Part shown: piece after piece, positions 35,899 through 48,894 of the stretch
Numbering within the stretch: position 1 is the first letter of the stretch
Layout: each line of letters begins with the position of its first letter
Assembly (NCBI GenBank): GCA_005408345.1
Contig: SEMN01000323.1
Span: 434,001 to 498,000, forward strand
Direction of reading: 5' to 3'
Source: Macquaria australasica
Taxonomy: Eukaryota > Chordata > Actinopteri > Centrarchiformes > Percichthyidae
Length of the DNA stretch: 64,000 nucleotides
Program-made: the position numbers and the translations under genes
The notes under the pieces: generated by a model
The model's input: only the letters and a program-made list of their open reading frames with translations
What the model was told of the DNA's origin: nothing
Database searches by the model: none

Positions 35899-36919
35899 TA
35901 GCTATCTACTTGCACATTCTGTCAGCATGTGCCGTCTTTATTTCTGTCTGTCACATGTTCTTCTCCCTTTTTATTATTATTAATCTGCCAATTCAATGTT
36001 TGTTTGTTTTTTGCAACTTAACTAGTTTCACATTTTCAACGTAGAAACTGTATTCAAACATCAAAACATTCAACTTGATTAGGACATTATTGCTAGTCCT
36101 TTTAATGGTAGTAAAATACTTTCAGCTTGAAACTCCATTGAAACCTTAAAACGTTGCACATCTTTCTTACATTACGAGTTTTATTCAACTTTTAAATCCC
36201 ATTCATACTAATTAGACCCTTGCCCACTTTTCCAACACTTCATACTCCTTCTGCTGTTTCATCATACAAATTAAAGCCAGCGTTCACACCGGAAACTGCC
36301 TTCTCTAGTCGTCCTTTACTGTAATATCTATTATAATTTCCAAAGTTCATTTATTGTTTATTTGGCAATGATTTCTTTGGAATGAATGCGGTGGACCCAT
36401 GGGTGGACCAGCAGAGGCGCTCCAGCTGGGTACCTTGCTCGAAGCTACGTCAAGCAGACTGCAGAGGGCTACATCTGTTCTGCTTTCAGAATAAAAGTTG
36501 GAGAAAACTTATAAAGTCGCAAACTATATACAGTATAAAGGGTAGCTTTAATCTCCAAAGGGGATCCACCTGTACTCTGAAATAAATGTTTTCTTTTTGT
36601 TTGTTTGCATTTATTTTTTTACAAAAATTGATCATTAGGGTTGTTAGTTTTTATTCCCATGACTAGAATACGACTAATTAAAACACACTTAAAATTATGT
36701 AGCATTCAAAGTAAAAACATCCTAAGTGATAGTATATGAATATGGCCCTTCACTACAAATGAGCAGAACCTAAACAGCAGCAATCATTCTAACGTACCGC
36801 ACGTATTTTGAAAGTTACAACCGGAAGAAGTAGGCTACGTAACGTTTGCTGTTTTATCGCTGGTCTTTCGTCCAGTCCTTGTTTCCACACAGAGTAGTGG
36901 GCTCGGCAGAAGAATTAAG

Positions 36920-39281
36920 ATGCCTTTCATCGAGTTACACAGTAATTTACCGGCCAGCTCCTTCTCGGAGGACTTTATGAAGAAGCTGTGCTCCAGCGCC
37001 GCCGCTGCTCTGGGAAAACCGGAGGACGTGAGTAACGTTTCCAGCTAGTCCCCGCTCCTACAGTACTTGGAGCATTGCTCAACTGTCGAAGCTGCTTTCC
37101 ATTAGTCATGCCCTCCTGTGGTGCACATGCATGTCAGTATGTTCAGTATGTGGTTCATAATGTAGCTAACACAGAAGGAGCTTTACATTTACTTCCAAAG
37201 CAGCTTTTATTATTTGAATTATTGGATCTACAGAGGCTTTTCCAGCACCTGACTTACCTCTTACTGGCCCCTAGCGCCTGAGAATTCTTCATTCTAATTG
37301 GCTGGAAGGTGTCCATTCATTTCTAGTAACCGGACAGTATAACTGGACACCTGTGTCACAGGTGTTTATTGTCTGAACTTTACAGTTCTGGATTAATGCG
37401 TATTAAAGAGGTGCTGCACTGCACTGTGATGAAACACATCAAAGCTGGTGTTAACATTGACATTTCTTACCAAATGTATAGAAATCTGCATTCCATGGGT
37501 TGAAAATGGCTGATGGGTTGAATTTCAAATGTGTGAAATCTTGATGTCCAAATCAACAGCCTTTTAAAATACTATATGCTAGCTATGGTGGAGCTGGTAG
37601 CCTGCAGGTGTGATGGGGTAGAAACAGGATAAAAACCCTCTGTGTGGTTCTTTGACCCCCTCGTCATACATTACAATCATGGAACGTACAACTTATTACA
37701 TATAACAGCATGGCACCAGCCATACAGCAGTGGCATATGTCAGTAAGGATTGTCATGCCATTAAAACAACCACTTTTTGATCCGTTTAATTTTTGTCCCT
37801 GAAGCTGGTTTGGGAAGACAGGTGTGTACATAAGACCTGTAACATGTATAAGGACAGGCTTGTTACACACATGTATGTGTGTGAAACAGCTCACATATAT
37901 TTACTGTAGGGCTGCAACTAACGATTCATTTTCATTACTGATTAATCAGCTGATTATTTCTGGATTAATTGATTAGTCATATAGTCTATAAAGTGTCCAA
38001 GAGAAAATGTCCATCAAAATTCCAAGGTGACGTCTTCAAATGTCCTGTTTTGTCCCAAAGAGATTCAGAAAGAAAAAACAGCAAATATTCAACATTTAGA
38101 AGCTGGAACCAGTTCATCATCACTTTAACAATGAATCAATTATCAAAATAGTTGCAGATTAATTTTCTGTCGATCAACTAATCGGTTAATCCAGTAATCG
38201 TTTCATCTCTAATTTACTGTACATATGTGTGTATATGCACGCAGCACATGTGACAACCTCATACAATGACATATATAAAGACATATAAATCACATATGTG
38301 GATACAAATAACTATATTCATAGTTGTATGTACATGAATACATTATTAGGATATGTATTGTAAGCATACAAACATACATGAACATATATCTGCTATAACA
38401 AACCTTCAGACCTGTACTGTACCTGCTTCACCTGTCACCTGAGTGTGAGAATATCCAGGCTAATGGCAGACTAGAGTTACCATAAACATGAACTGGATTT
38501 GATCTTTTAAGATTCAGTCCCTCACATGGTTAGAGTAAAGGCTCTGTCAGCAGAGAGTTCAGTGTGTTGCTCAAGGACACTTGGGCAGACTGCGACACAC
38601 AGGAGAATGAACGCTGACCCTGAACTCTGGCTTTGTCTCATAGGTATGGCTTTCAAATGGAGTATTTTGTGCCTTTGCTCACTCTCCCATCTCTGTATTG
38701 TTGATCCATATTTAACTGCTTTACCCTCACTAATGTTAGTCACGGTTGGTGTTTTTCAGAGGATGAACGTGGTGGTGAAGCCCGGGTTGCCGATGCTGAT
38801 AGCTGGCTCTTGCTCTCCGTGTGTGATGCTGTCAGTGTCTGCTATCGGTGTGACTGACACTGCGGAAAAGAACAAGGAGCACAGTGCCAAGATCTTTGAG
38901 TTTCTGACCAGAGAACTTGGTCTGACTGAAGACAGGTGAGCTGTCTTCAGTCTGAGCTTAATTAAAACTACAACACGCATTAGCATCCAGATACACTACA
39001 GATTCACTCTGTTTCTCCAAATGAAACTCTGCTATCAGATTGGTCAATAATAATAACACACTCTTCAAGACTGAGAGCTGCACTCCTTCTCAGCACACAG
39101 CTGAGGGACTTTTGGCTGCACTTTAACCCTAACCCAAACTGTGTTCTTCTTTTTATATTTGAATGATTGTACTGGGTAAATGATTGACAGCTCTGTTCTG
39201 ATTCACAGGATTGTTATTCAGTTCCACGCACTGCAGCCTCACCAGGTCGGGAAGAAGGGAACCGTCATGAGCTTCTTGTGA
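36920..39281 (+). CDS. ddt: D-dopachrome tautomerase (MIF family), 3 exons
   Basis: Exons 36920-37027, 38760-38935 and 39209-39281 (phases 0,2) give 118 aa, the same length as human DDT. The protein starts MPFIEL, so Pro2, the catalytic base of the MIF/DDT tautomerase fold after Met removal, is present, and Lys33 (LGK) is conserved. Exon 2 carries VKPGLPMLIAGS, SAIGVTDTAEKNKEHSAKIF and the helix FLTRELGL; exon 3 ends GKKGTVMSFL. Match to DDT rather than MIF is clear from GTVMSFL and the KPGLPM block. The enzyme is cytosolic and secreted as a trimer and converts D-dopachrome to 5,6-dihydroxyindole. It lies 1.2 kb downstream of chchd10 in the same orientation. Intron 1 holds a dispersed repeat. 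Confidence 0.96.
37908..38211. repeat. GGCTGCAACTAACGATT repeat, copy 2 (ddt intron 1)
   Basis: Starts AGGGCTGCAACTAACGATTC and ends AGTAATCGTTTCATCTCTA. Contains CCAAGGTGACGTCTTCAAAT, as in the other two copies at 26809 and 52428. Confidence 0.75.
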
Positions 39282-39489
39282 AGGACGTTTCTGACACAAT
39301 CTCATTCCTACAAGTAGAAGAAGAAGACCAGTTAGATCAGTATTAATCACACAGTGAAGTATAGATAGTCCTGGCCAGTTACTGTATTGTCATGTCACAT
39401 CCAGGTGCACTGTCTGAACCATGTTGTTGTTCCTAAAGCTGTAAAACATGATACGTTAATACGTTCTAGACCTGTGATTGTTACCATTC

Positions 39490-39540
39490 CTGGAATTTCC
39501 CCGCTGTGGGACAATTAAAGGCTTATCTTATCTTATTTCA
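39490..39540 (+). mobile_element. LINE-type 3' tail
   Basis: CTGGAATTTCCCCGCTGTGG then GACAATTAAAGGCTTATCTT ATCTT, a tail typical of fish LINE2-like elements; only this tail is recognisable. A similar tail occurs at 45670-45710 in gstt1 intron 3. Confidence 0.55.
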
Positions 39541-39862
39541 TACTATTGAAGAAGACCATACTAGAATTTTAAAAAATCACACTGTTTTTAGGAAAATTAT
39601 TTTGAGAAAGGAGAATGGATTTTTTCTCTTAAATATTGACTTTAATGTCAGAATTTTGACATAAATCTCAGAACTGTGTGGCCTGAAATTAAGGATATAT
39701 TTTCACTAAAGGCATGGATGAGATGAACTGGATTCTGTGTCTCTTCTGTGAATCTTGTAGCCTCCAAATGGAATACATGTATTAAACTGGTGTAGGTGAT
39801 TCACTTGGTGGATATCTCAGTTTGAAAACAAAGCTGCTGTTGTAGCTATTAAAACTGGATGA

Positions 39863-39868
39863 AATAAA
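39863..39868 (+). terminator. ddt: Candidate poly(A) signal of ddt
   Basis: AATAAA some 580 bases after the stop, followed by a T-rich stretch (GACATTTTTTGCTCACC). Earlier ATTAAA-like hexamers (39515, 39780) compete, so the site is not certain. Confidence 0.45.
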
Positions 39869-40340
39869 GACATTTTTTGCTCACCTTTACTTTTGGTACT
39901 AAAGTAAATGAATAATATCAAATCTAAATACTTTTAATACCTCTAAACGTTTAAGTCTACTTTCATCTTCTTAAGTCAAGTGTGAATGCAGGACTTTGCA
40001 TATTTTTCCATTATGTTAGTGCCACTTTTACGCAAGTTAATGACAGAACATACTGAAAGGCAAATGTAAATAGTAAGTAAAGATCATTCAGTTTGGACTG
40101 ACATTTTTATAAAATGTTTCAATCCAGAAGAAATGCTGCTCTTTTCAATAGAACAGACAAAAGAAGACTATAGCATATTTTGTATTGGAAAGTTAAAAAT
40201 GTTCAGTGACAGACCTGCTGTATGACTGCTCCTTTCACGTTCTCCTGGAAGCACCTTAAACCTCTTCCTAATGTCTGATTAAGGCGACGCTCCTCCTGTG
40301 AATCTCGCTAACAAGCAAACAATTCATCATGAAAATAACC

Positions 40341-40430
40341 TCCTTCGAGCCGGATTCGAACCAGCGACCTAAGGATTACGGTACAGAAACAGTCTACAGT
40401 CCTCCGCTCTACCAACTGAGCTATCGAAGG
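40341..40430 (-). tRNA. tRNA-Tyr (anticodon GTA) with intron
   Basis: The minus strand starts CCTTCGATAGCTCAGTTGGT and ends GGTTCGAATCCGGCTCGAAGGA (3' part from GGTTCGA is the B box). The acceptor stem CCTTCGA pairs with TCGAAGG with discriminator A. The anticodon arm GGACTGTAG...ATCC is interrupted after the base 3' of GTA by about 17 nt (ACTGTTTCTGTACC and on), the position and size normal for vertebrate tRNA-Tyr introns. A and B boxes are intact, so it looks functional. It stands alone between ddt and gstt1. Confidence 0.95.
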
Positions 40431-42242
40431 TGGGCTGAGAAACGAGAGACAGAGAAGCAGTACAGCATAGAGACAGCAGGGGGCGTCATGCCATAGGGTT
40501 AATGATCACTTGTATGTTAAGGCTGCGTGTTGCTGCCACTTCGTTTAATGACTACACACTTCACTTTGTCCAAGTTTACCTTCAGATACACATCATGCCT
40601 GCCTGTGTCCTGCCTCAGAGGGCCACTTCATGGGAAATACACTGGCATTTAAATACTCTTATTAGATTATTATATACTAAATGTTTTTATGTCATAAAAA
40701 TGTCATAGAATATTCAATTTAACTTTATTTCAGACACATAGGTCCATATCAGTATTAAAAAAATAAAATACAACACGAGGACCACAACATAGAGATATAA
40801 TCATTGCCGTTCACAAGTCCGCAGTGATTAAAACACATGCAGACATTTGTTCCAGTGTTTCCAGAAACACGAGGAGTAGCCTACCCGAATCAATTAATGG
40901 ACAATTAACAATTGGTACATACAATTCCTCAACACACCATGAACATTAATGGTCACAGATTTGCAGTTGTCCCTCCAGAGAGTTATGAGTTATTTAAGCT
41001 GTTAATGTGAGTCTGTCACCTTCCGCCCAGTGCTGCACAGTGTCATGTCACTTTCTGCTGGAGACAGATCAGAGAGTACAGAGATGAAGCAAGAGGATTC
41101 ACTCTGCTACTTTCACTGAATTCCTGTCTGCCAGACAAATCCCCAACTCTCTATTCTCTCAGTTGGATGTTAATATTACTAGCGCCCTCTAGCAGCAGTA
41201 AGAGCAAACTAGAGATAATGCCTTGGGCCAGAAGGCTGAAGTCACAAGAAACTGATATGTAATCCCCATGTGTTTGTAGTTTTGACACAGATTATGTGTG
41301 CTATGGTTTGTGCAACTATTGTTTTATGACACTGCTAACTTAGTGGCTAACCAACAGCTAAAGCACACCACGAACATGTAAGGCCGTCTCTGTCTGCTAG
41401 GTACGTCAGCTAAAACTAATGCTAAAGCTAATGAAGTTAACATTATCTGTGTCATCCAAAGAATGTTTTAAACTGTGTTACAAACTCAGTGCTGTGTGAC
41501 AAAGCAGCAGTGAAGGTGGTGACTGACTGATTCATGTTTTCCCCTCTGGGCTTACTGTGGTTGTATGCACTCGCTGCTGAGACTGTTAAAGCCTGCACGA
41601 CAAAACACTGTGTCCAGCTGAGGTTTGTGGCTCAGAGGACAGCTAGGAGACCAGAGACCACTTGTCCCGCGCAGTCGACCAGGCACGTGTCCAGGGAGTG
41701 GCCTTGGGTGGCACCGGCCACCCCTGAAATCTGGCCACCCCATTATCCTAAACTATGATTGGCTTTCTGCTCGGTCAGAGGCGGGACCTTAGTTCGAACC
41801 AACTGTTTGATTAATATTTTTGAATGTGCATTGTTTTCCTTTATATGTAGCCTACTTTTTGTAGCATGAAAGCGTTATATTACATTTGTGTGGTGCCACT
41901 CTGCTGTGTTGTGATTGGTAGGTCTGTTTATTTTTTAAATAAAATTTTGAACCACAGTAATGTAAGAAACTGTAAGACACTGTAATGTTAGTAATAAAAG
42001 ATATGAGAAATAGTAAATTGATGCTATTCCGACCAATTCATGCCACCCCAAGTCAGTGCCCCACTTGGGTCACCCCAGTCAAAAGAGTCTGGACACGAAA
42101 CTGCAGTCGACCTGTCCGTCGCTAGAATAGGCGGGAGGTAACTATCTTAGTCAATAAATGATCTTTGCTGCTCACTTACAGAAGACGTAACATCAGAACT
42201 TAACCGAGAGAAGACGGACAGAAGCCTCTAACAAAAGCAGTA
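40431..42242. other. Intergenic region upstream of gstt1
   Basis: No exon is supported in these 1.8 kb. A MITE-like insertion (41681-42102) lies close to gstt1. The remaining 140 bases before the gstt1 start should hold the core promoter and 5' UTR (ACTTAACCGAGAGAAGACGG), with no TATA box that I would defend. Confidence 0.45.
41681..42102. mobile_element. MITE-like insertion just upstream of gstt1
   Basis: GCAGTCGACC occurs directly before (41671-41680) and directly after (42103-42112) this block, a target-site duplication. The ends share an inverted CGTGTCCAG / CTGGACACG. Inside, GGGTGGCACCGGCCACCCC and GCCACCCCAAGTCAGTGCC give the element a recognisable repeat-like character. No coding. 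Confidence 0.75.
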
Positions 42243-45200
42243 ATGGCGTTAGAGCTCTACTTGGACCTTTTCTCTCAGCCATGCCGCTCAGTTTATATCT
42301 TCGCCAAGAAGAACAACATTCCCTTCGAATTCAAAAAACTTGCGCTGATGGACGGTGAGTTCAAGTTCACACACTGGAAGGGAAACTTGTTATCCTTTTC
42401 CAAGTCAGAGCTATGGAGTTCAGAACAGAGCTGGATTAAAAAACGTAGAATTATGAGCTGCAAGTCCTTCTGCTCTAAACAAGTCACTTCAGAGGACAGA
42501 GGAACGGTCATGTACACAACCTGCTGGATAATAAAGTAAAGACAAAGTTTTTCAAGTCTATATAATGTCTAGCTGAAACCATAAAGTAACTTTTTTACTT
42601 TTTGTAAATCAGAATGCTGTTTTTATTATCACAACAGTACTGATGGTGGCAGCATCAGTAGATTTAGTTGTGCTTTCTAATCATGACTCTTCATGTTTTA
42701 GAGATTCAAAAGCACAAGACTTACTACATGGGCGAAGTTGTTGTGTAATTATGCATTTCTGTGATGTTACTGATAACACCAAGGATGGGTATCATTTCAA
42801 AGTTTTGCACACGAGCATGTAGTGTCTTTGTGAATAGCTATAGTTAAAGGTTGGGTAGGCAGTTTTCTTTTGGCGTCACTGGGCAAAAATGCCATATTAA
42901 CCGTGCAGCAGCCCCCCCTCTTGTATGGAGTGAAAATAGTCTCAATATTATTTGTAAATGTGTATTCCATGATTTGTAACTGAAAAAAAAAAAAAGATTT
43001 GTAACTGAAAAACAAGATTTGTAACTGAAAAAAAACTATTTGAAAATATTTTACTTACAGACTTTTAACTTCAGCTTCTCAGATCTGATTCTTTTCGCTT
43101 TCAAAAGTTACGCACGGATCAGGTTACTTTCGCTTTCGGGATTTTGAGACTATTTTAACGCTGGTCCCAGCTCCACAGATTCGTAAATGCATGATGCGTT
43201 TAAGTGCTGGTGGAAAACTGGGACATCTGGGCTTTCGGCGCACCGAGGGGCGACGCTACAATGGTGTTGTGTGGAAGCCCGTTCCCCCGTCAAAATGTGT
43301 TTCCCTCCTGTTAGAATTGTGTTTCCCGTCCCAGAGTCCGTGGTTGGTAAATGCATGTGCTCTAATCGAGGGGCGACAAGCTATTCTGTCTATTTTGAAA
43401 AACGTCTTTCCCACTTTGAAATTAAACACCAGCACTTAAACGCATCATGCATTTACGAATCTGTGGAGCTGGGACCAGCGTTAAAATAGTCTCAAAATCC
43501 CGAAAGCGAAAGTAACCTGATCCGTGCGTAACACGAGACATTTGTATGCGCAGGAAGCTTTTTGAAAGCGAAAAGGATCAGATCTGAGAAGCTGAAGTTA
43601 AAAGTCTGTAAGTAAAATATTTTCAAATCTTTTTTTTTTCAGTTACAAATCTTGTTTTTCAGTTACAAATCTTTTTTTTTCAGTTACAAATCTTGTTTTT
43701 CAGTTACAAATCATGTAATACACATTTACAAATAATATTGAGACTATTTTCACTCCATACTCTTGCCTCTGTTTTCAGGCTTCAGAAAATCTATCCCGTG
43801 ACGGTAGACGTTATTTCAGAGAGACGGTGTGTTCGTATTGGCTAAACTACAAGAGCAGATGTGTGTACACGTCCCTTCAGACGGTGAAAACCTGATTCAG
43901 TGGAGGAAAATCCTGCCGAAAATCCTGAAACTTGTGATAAATTTCCAACACCTCCTTTGCCTACAGCGGTGTATAGTACAAAACAACACGTCCCGGCTCC
44001 ACACGGAGCTTCAGGCTCATTATGTTCGATGCCATGGTGCTCATAACGACGAGTGGCAAAGAGGCATGATGACAAACAGTGGGGAATAACTTTTGACGGG
44101 GGACAGTGGTGTGTGTGTGTGTGTACTAGCCTCTCTTCCCGCTGCTGGACGGCGTTGCAGCTGCCTCTGAAGCCTGGGGCGCTCTGCTCTGCGGCCGCAA
44201 AGCGCTGGAGGGGCGTCTTTGAGAAAACAGGTCGCGGCGGGAGGGACTGCGGTCTCGGTGAGGCTCACGCCGTGGAGAGTGAGCCCTACGAGGGATACGG
44301 TTTCACTGGGGAACCGACTCCTTCTGCTGCCGGTCGAAGTTGTGGGTTTGGTGGGAGGGGCTTAGCGGAGTGATACGAGGCAGTAGAGAGAGAGGCGGAA
44401 GGTTTTGCCTAGGTTGCACAGATTCTGCCTTCCCCAGCTTTAATTCCAGGCTAAAATCGTATTGCTGCTGCTGACTTGACCCAGGTGTGTGTGTTGGTTT
44501 CAGGTGAGCAGTATGCTGAAGAGTTTGGGAAGATCAACTTGATAAGAAAAGTCCCTGCTCTGCGAGATGGGGACTTCTGCTTGGCTGAAAGGTGATTATT
44601 GATATGTTCATCGACATTAATCATCAGACAGTAACAACCCTGTGTAAACCCATGTGACTTGTGTGGTAGTCATTAGTGTTGATTGCCTCTGCAGCATTGC
44701 CATCCTGCTGTATCTGGCAGAGAAGTTTAAGACTCCAGACTTCTGGTACCCAGCTGACCTCCAGCAGCGCGCTCGCATCAATGAGTATCTGTCATGGCAG
44801 CACACGGCCATCCGTTTCCATGGATCCAAGATGTTCTGGCTCCGGGTACGTTTACTGACACCTGGTTTGGTTAGGTTTAGACATCAAAACTACTTGGTTA
44901 GGTTTAGGAAAAAATCATGGGTTGTGTAAATTAGGAGGTTCAGAATAAAAAGGTGACCATCATCGGATCAGAATGCATAGGACTAGGAATGAAATCAGGA
45001 AATCTCAATCCTCTGAACAAAGGTTTATTTTCTCCAAAACTCAAAGGATAAGGAGTGATCAGGTGAACTTAATCAGGTAAATGGACCGGACTTCCGCCTT
45101 TGCTCCCGTCGTAATTACTACGGCCACTAAAGGTCGCCATACATACAAACGTAAATATGGGTCGTAATAAGCTGCTGCACAGACGACCTATACAAACGTA

Positions 45201-48200
45201 TTGTTGGTCTCCTTTAAACTTATTTAGTCAAAACGACCTTCCTGGATCGTATTTGTCTCACCAGTACCTTAATGCAGGAGCATCTTCAGTCTAAATGTTA
45301 AAGCTTTACCCTTGAATATGATGTTTACATGTGCAGATACATTACAGAAATACTAATAGGATCATAACTCGGATACTAGTGTGCAAGTAAACACACTTGT
45401 TGCCTTACAAATTTTATTATTAACCCATTTAGGACAGTAGTTAGTTCAGTTGGAGTTAAGTTGGAGGTTTCACAAGAGACTGATTCAAAAGCAGCAGACA
45501 TATCCTGACTTTTAGTCCCTAGGCGGTTAATTCACAAGCACAACTCTGGTCGTGGGTATGTTTACTGCTTGCCTTGTCATTTTGAGTTGAATTGCTCTTG
45601 TATAGTTTCTATTTTATTTCTATTCTTGTATTTATATCATACACTTCTTGCTGTGCTGCTGCAACACTTGAATTTCCCCTCTGTGGATCAGTGAAGTCTT
45701 ATCTTAGTACAGGGTTTTCTCAGACTTGACATCATAGCACTTTTCCTCATGACGCGTAAAATCCGTGGAGTGGCCCTTTTAAAATAGATACAATATGCAT
45801 TGTAATGATTAGAAAATGCATCTTTGCATGTAAAAATAGTGAACTATTGTGTCTCATAAGTTTCAGCGAGCCTGTGAAGAGACAGTGGCAGTCTGAAGGC
45901 TTGTGATCATCATGCCTAAACTGAGTGTGAAGAAAGAGTTAACCTTTTTCCTCCACAGCACTATGAGAGAGGAGAGGAAGCTGAGCCCTCTGCTGTCTCG
46001 GAGAGTTAGGAGGTTAAATGCTGCATATTTTCTGCTTTCCTTGGCCGTCTTTCAGGAGCAACACTCTTCTTCACATGATCTGCTCAGTCATCATATCTGC
46101 TCTCATCTCCTCCTGAAAAGTGTTTAACAAGACATTCAATTCAATTGTTACTTCTTCTGTACTTCCTGAGGATTCAAATCGAAATCTTTGTGTTTGGGCT
46201 TTAGCTTTTGATTCCCAAGGTTCTGGGCGTGGACGTCCCGCAGGACAAGCTGGACGCAGCCTTGGAGGACCTGAATGGCTCACTGAAACTCATCGAAGAG
46301 AAGTTCATCCAGGACAGGCCCTTCATCACAGGAGATCACATCTCATTGGCCGACCTGGTTGCTATTGTGGAGGTCATGCAGGTGAGCAGAAAGGTTTTTC
46401 CACAGTCAAAATGGTCCAAATTCAGAGGACTAATGAAAGGCCATGCCAGTGTTTTTGTGCAGTTTAGCCCATTTATATGACTACCAACCAGTTTCTAAAT
46501 AATATCACAATATTTTAGATGTGCTTCTTCTTCTTCTTCTAATTCTTAAGAGTGAATTAACCAGGCGGAACATTATCACCAACATTTGACCGCGATTGTC
46601 GCCTGCCAGAATATCTGCTGGCTTGTTTGCTCACTTGACTTCAATTCAATTTGATTAACCGTAACAATCACAGCCACCATTTACGTATGTTGGTGGTCCC
46701 TCCCCTTCCGCTACGTAGCCAAGATGGCGACCATTGAGGGTGAGAAGTGTGCAGCGTTCCACACTCAACTTTCTGACCGTTATGAGTACACCATCCAGGT
46801 ACTCACAGTACACTGCATTTTGCCATAACTGTCAGTGTGAATGCACTTAAGCACTCAAAATAGCAAGTGTAAGTATGGAAGTACGTGAATTGACTGTCAT
46901 CTTATAAAGTTGTTGTGGTGAACTTGTTCGTAAACAGTTGCCTATTTCCACATCCAGCAGTTACAGAGCAACATGATCATTCATTTGGAGTGGTGTGTCC
47001 AATATTCACTCTATTTTTAGCTCTGTTTTGGTCTCCACCAACTCCTGAGGGAAACATCTGGCTCTTTAGCTGCTAAATGCTCCACTCTGTTCACCAGCTC
47101 GTCTCTAACTGTGTCTTGTCTGCTGTTCGGTGCTGAGCAGGTCGTGGACAGCGGCTTTATCAGAGCTATTTCACTGAAAACAGCTGCCTGCTGCTGCTGG
47201 AAACAAGCTTGATGAGAGCCATGAGACTCAACCAAAACAGTAAAACGAGCTGAAAGACGCTGTAAAGCTTCGGATAGCTGAGGAGTACTGCAGAGTCATG
47301 CTGTGATTCTCTGTGGGTTGGACACTACAAGTGACACCTTTCATGCAGTCATTTGATCCATTGTTAATATAAAAATCAGTACTGCAGAATAAGTAAACAA
47401 GATTATGAATCTGAGCAGACCACATTCAGTACTTGACAGTTTTCAATAGTCAGTGCTACAGACACATTGTGGTCAGTACCAAAAAGTACTAGTTCAAAAG
47501 TAGTTCAATACTCTGCCCAGTTCTTTTAAATAATGGGTCTTTGATTTCTCATTTCTAGTCAGTGACTGTCAGCTGAAATGACAAATGACTTGCTAGCAAG
47601 CTAGCTAATTACCGTTAGCTCCACAATTTGGTTGACAACTTTTAAATGTTTCCAGCTGACTGGTGTTAAAATGAGAAGCCTGTGAAAGGGTCTTAAATAT
47701 GCACTAGATAGCCACATACATGATATCATGCGAACAGACAGAGGCTACAGCTAACAGGTAATCATCAGGAGGTACACTCATATCTACACATTTTTACAGT
47801 AAGCTTCACAAACAAACAAAAAAAGGACTGGCACACTGCTATCATGTTCCCACTTCTTTCATTCTGTCCCTGCAGGTTTAGTTTGTAAAGGTACATGTAT
47901 CATCCTCACCAGCGGATGATTGACGTGATGAAGACATGGAAATAAAGGAGCAGAGTTGTTCTTGTATTGCAGGGTACAGCTAGTTAGCTCTGGTGTTAAA
48001 GTATAGGTATAATTAGGAAATGTTTTATATTCTTCTAACATAACCATGTTTGAATACTTATAGAAGAAACAAAGGTTAGATTTATGCTTAATTGTTCCTA
48101 TTTTCACTTTTACAAGAGGAAATGCTTTAAGGATGAGGACAAACTTTGAGTTTTGCTAACACTGCCTTTGGTAATGACTTTGTTTGGGTGGCTGGAGTGT

Positions 48201-48670
48201 AAATTCCATAACGTTAGCCTAAAATAAACGAAGTGATACCAACGGCTGCTTGAAGGGTTAAAAAATGGATTGAAACACAGTATCTAAAACTCTGCAGCAG
48301 GTTTTGATAAATGATGTAAATAGTATTTGCTTCGAACTGAAGGAACTGGTATTGATAGAATCCATTCTAGCATTGATAAGGAATGATATGGTTAAGTAGT
48401 CACAGGGTGGCTGAAGAGTTTGAGTCGTTCCCCATTAACGGGTCTTCCCCTGTGTGATTCTCTCACTGACAGCCTGTGGGCTCCGGCCTGGATGTGTTTG
48501 AGGGGAGACCCAAGCTGAGCGCCTGGCGGGACAGAGTCCAGGCCGCCATCGGAAAGGAGCTGTTTGACGACGCCCACCAGAGCATCCTGGGAGCCCAGGA
48601 GAGTGTGAAGCTGATGGACTCCAGCAAGATGCAGTTCTTCAAGCCCAAGATCTTCAAGTTATTCATGTGA
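42243..48670 (+). CDS. gstt1: Glutathione S-transferase theta 1-like, 5 exons
   Basis: Exons 42243-42354, 44504-44591, 44695-44845, 46205-46381 and 48473-48670 (phases 1,2,0,0) give 241 aa, normal for theta GSTs. The start MALELYLDLFSQPCRSVYIF contains Ser11, the theta-class catalytic serine that activates glutathione. Exon 2 has the thioredoxin-fold KVPALRDGDFCLAES, which binds the glutathione gamma-glutamyl part through the cis-Pro and Ser. Exons 3-5 form the all-helical C-terminal domain (YLSWQHTAIR, ITGDHISLADLVAIVEVM, FEGRPKLSAWRDRVQAAIG). The enzyme conjugates glutathione to small electrophiles and halogenated compounds in the cytosol. Adjacent ddt supports the assignment; GSTT genes flank DDT in human too. 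Fish often have several theta paralogues, so the suffix (a or b) is left open. A fold-back element lies in intron 1. Confidence 0.94.
42923..43759. mobile_element. Large fold-back element in gstt1 intron 1
   Basis: TATGGAGTGAAAATAGTCTC at the left and GAGACTATTTTCACTCCATA at the right are exact inverted copies. The symmetry continues through a repeated GATTTGTAACTGAAAAA motif, AAGTCTGTAAGTAAAATATT, and TTAACGCTGGTCCCAGCTCC to a core near 43212-43427. Arms are about 290-330 bases. Because of it, the same 18-residue reading (ASCIYESVELGPALK) appears on both strands near 43150-43490. Flanking sequences (AGGTTGGGTAGGCAGTTTTC at 42848, and GCACAGATTCTGCCTTCCCC at 44417) suggest it sits inside another repeat. 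Confidence 0.85.
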
Positions 48671-48894
48671 AGAGGAGAACACCTGTTCTGTCCAAACTAG
48701 CTTAGCAAACTTTGCTTCTCATACCTGACAACACACGGAATACACATAGCATCACGTGTCACTGTCGTTTCTTATAGACTAGATAATATACAGTATGTAT
48801 CCCAAGCTTGTATGAAGAAATCCCACTGTTTGAGAGTAAAAGCACTAGAATGTATGACAGCATGTGATGTACAGAGAGATAACTGCTCCTCTTA

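Noticed and set aside
43150..43490. The same peptide (ASCIYESVELGPALK) read on both strands.
   Set aside because: Result of the fold-back symmetry, not of two genes.
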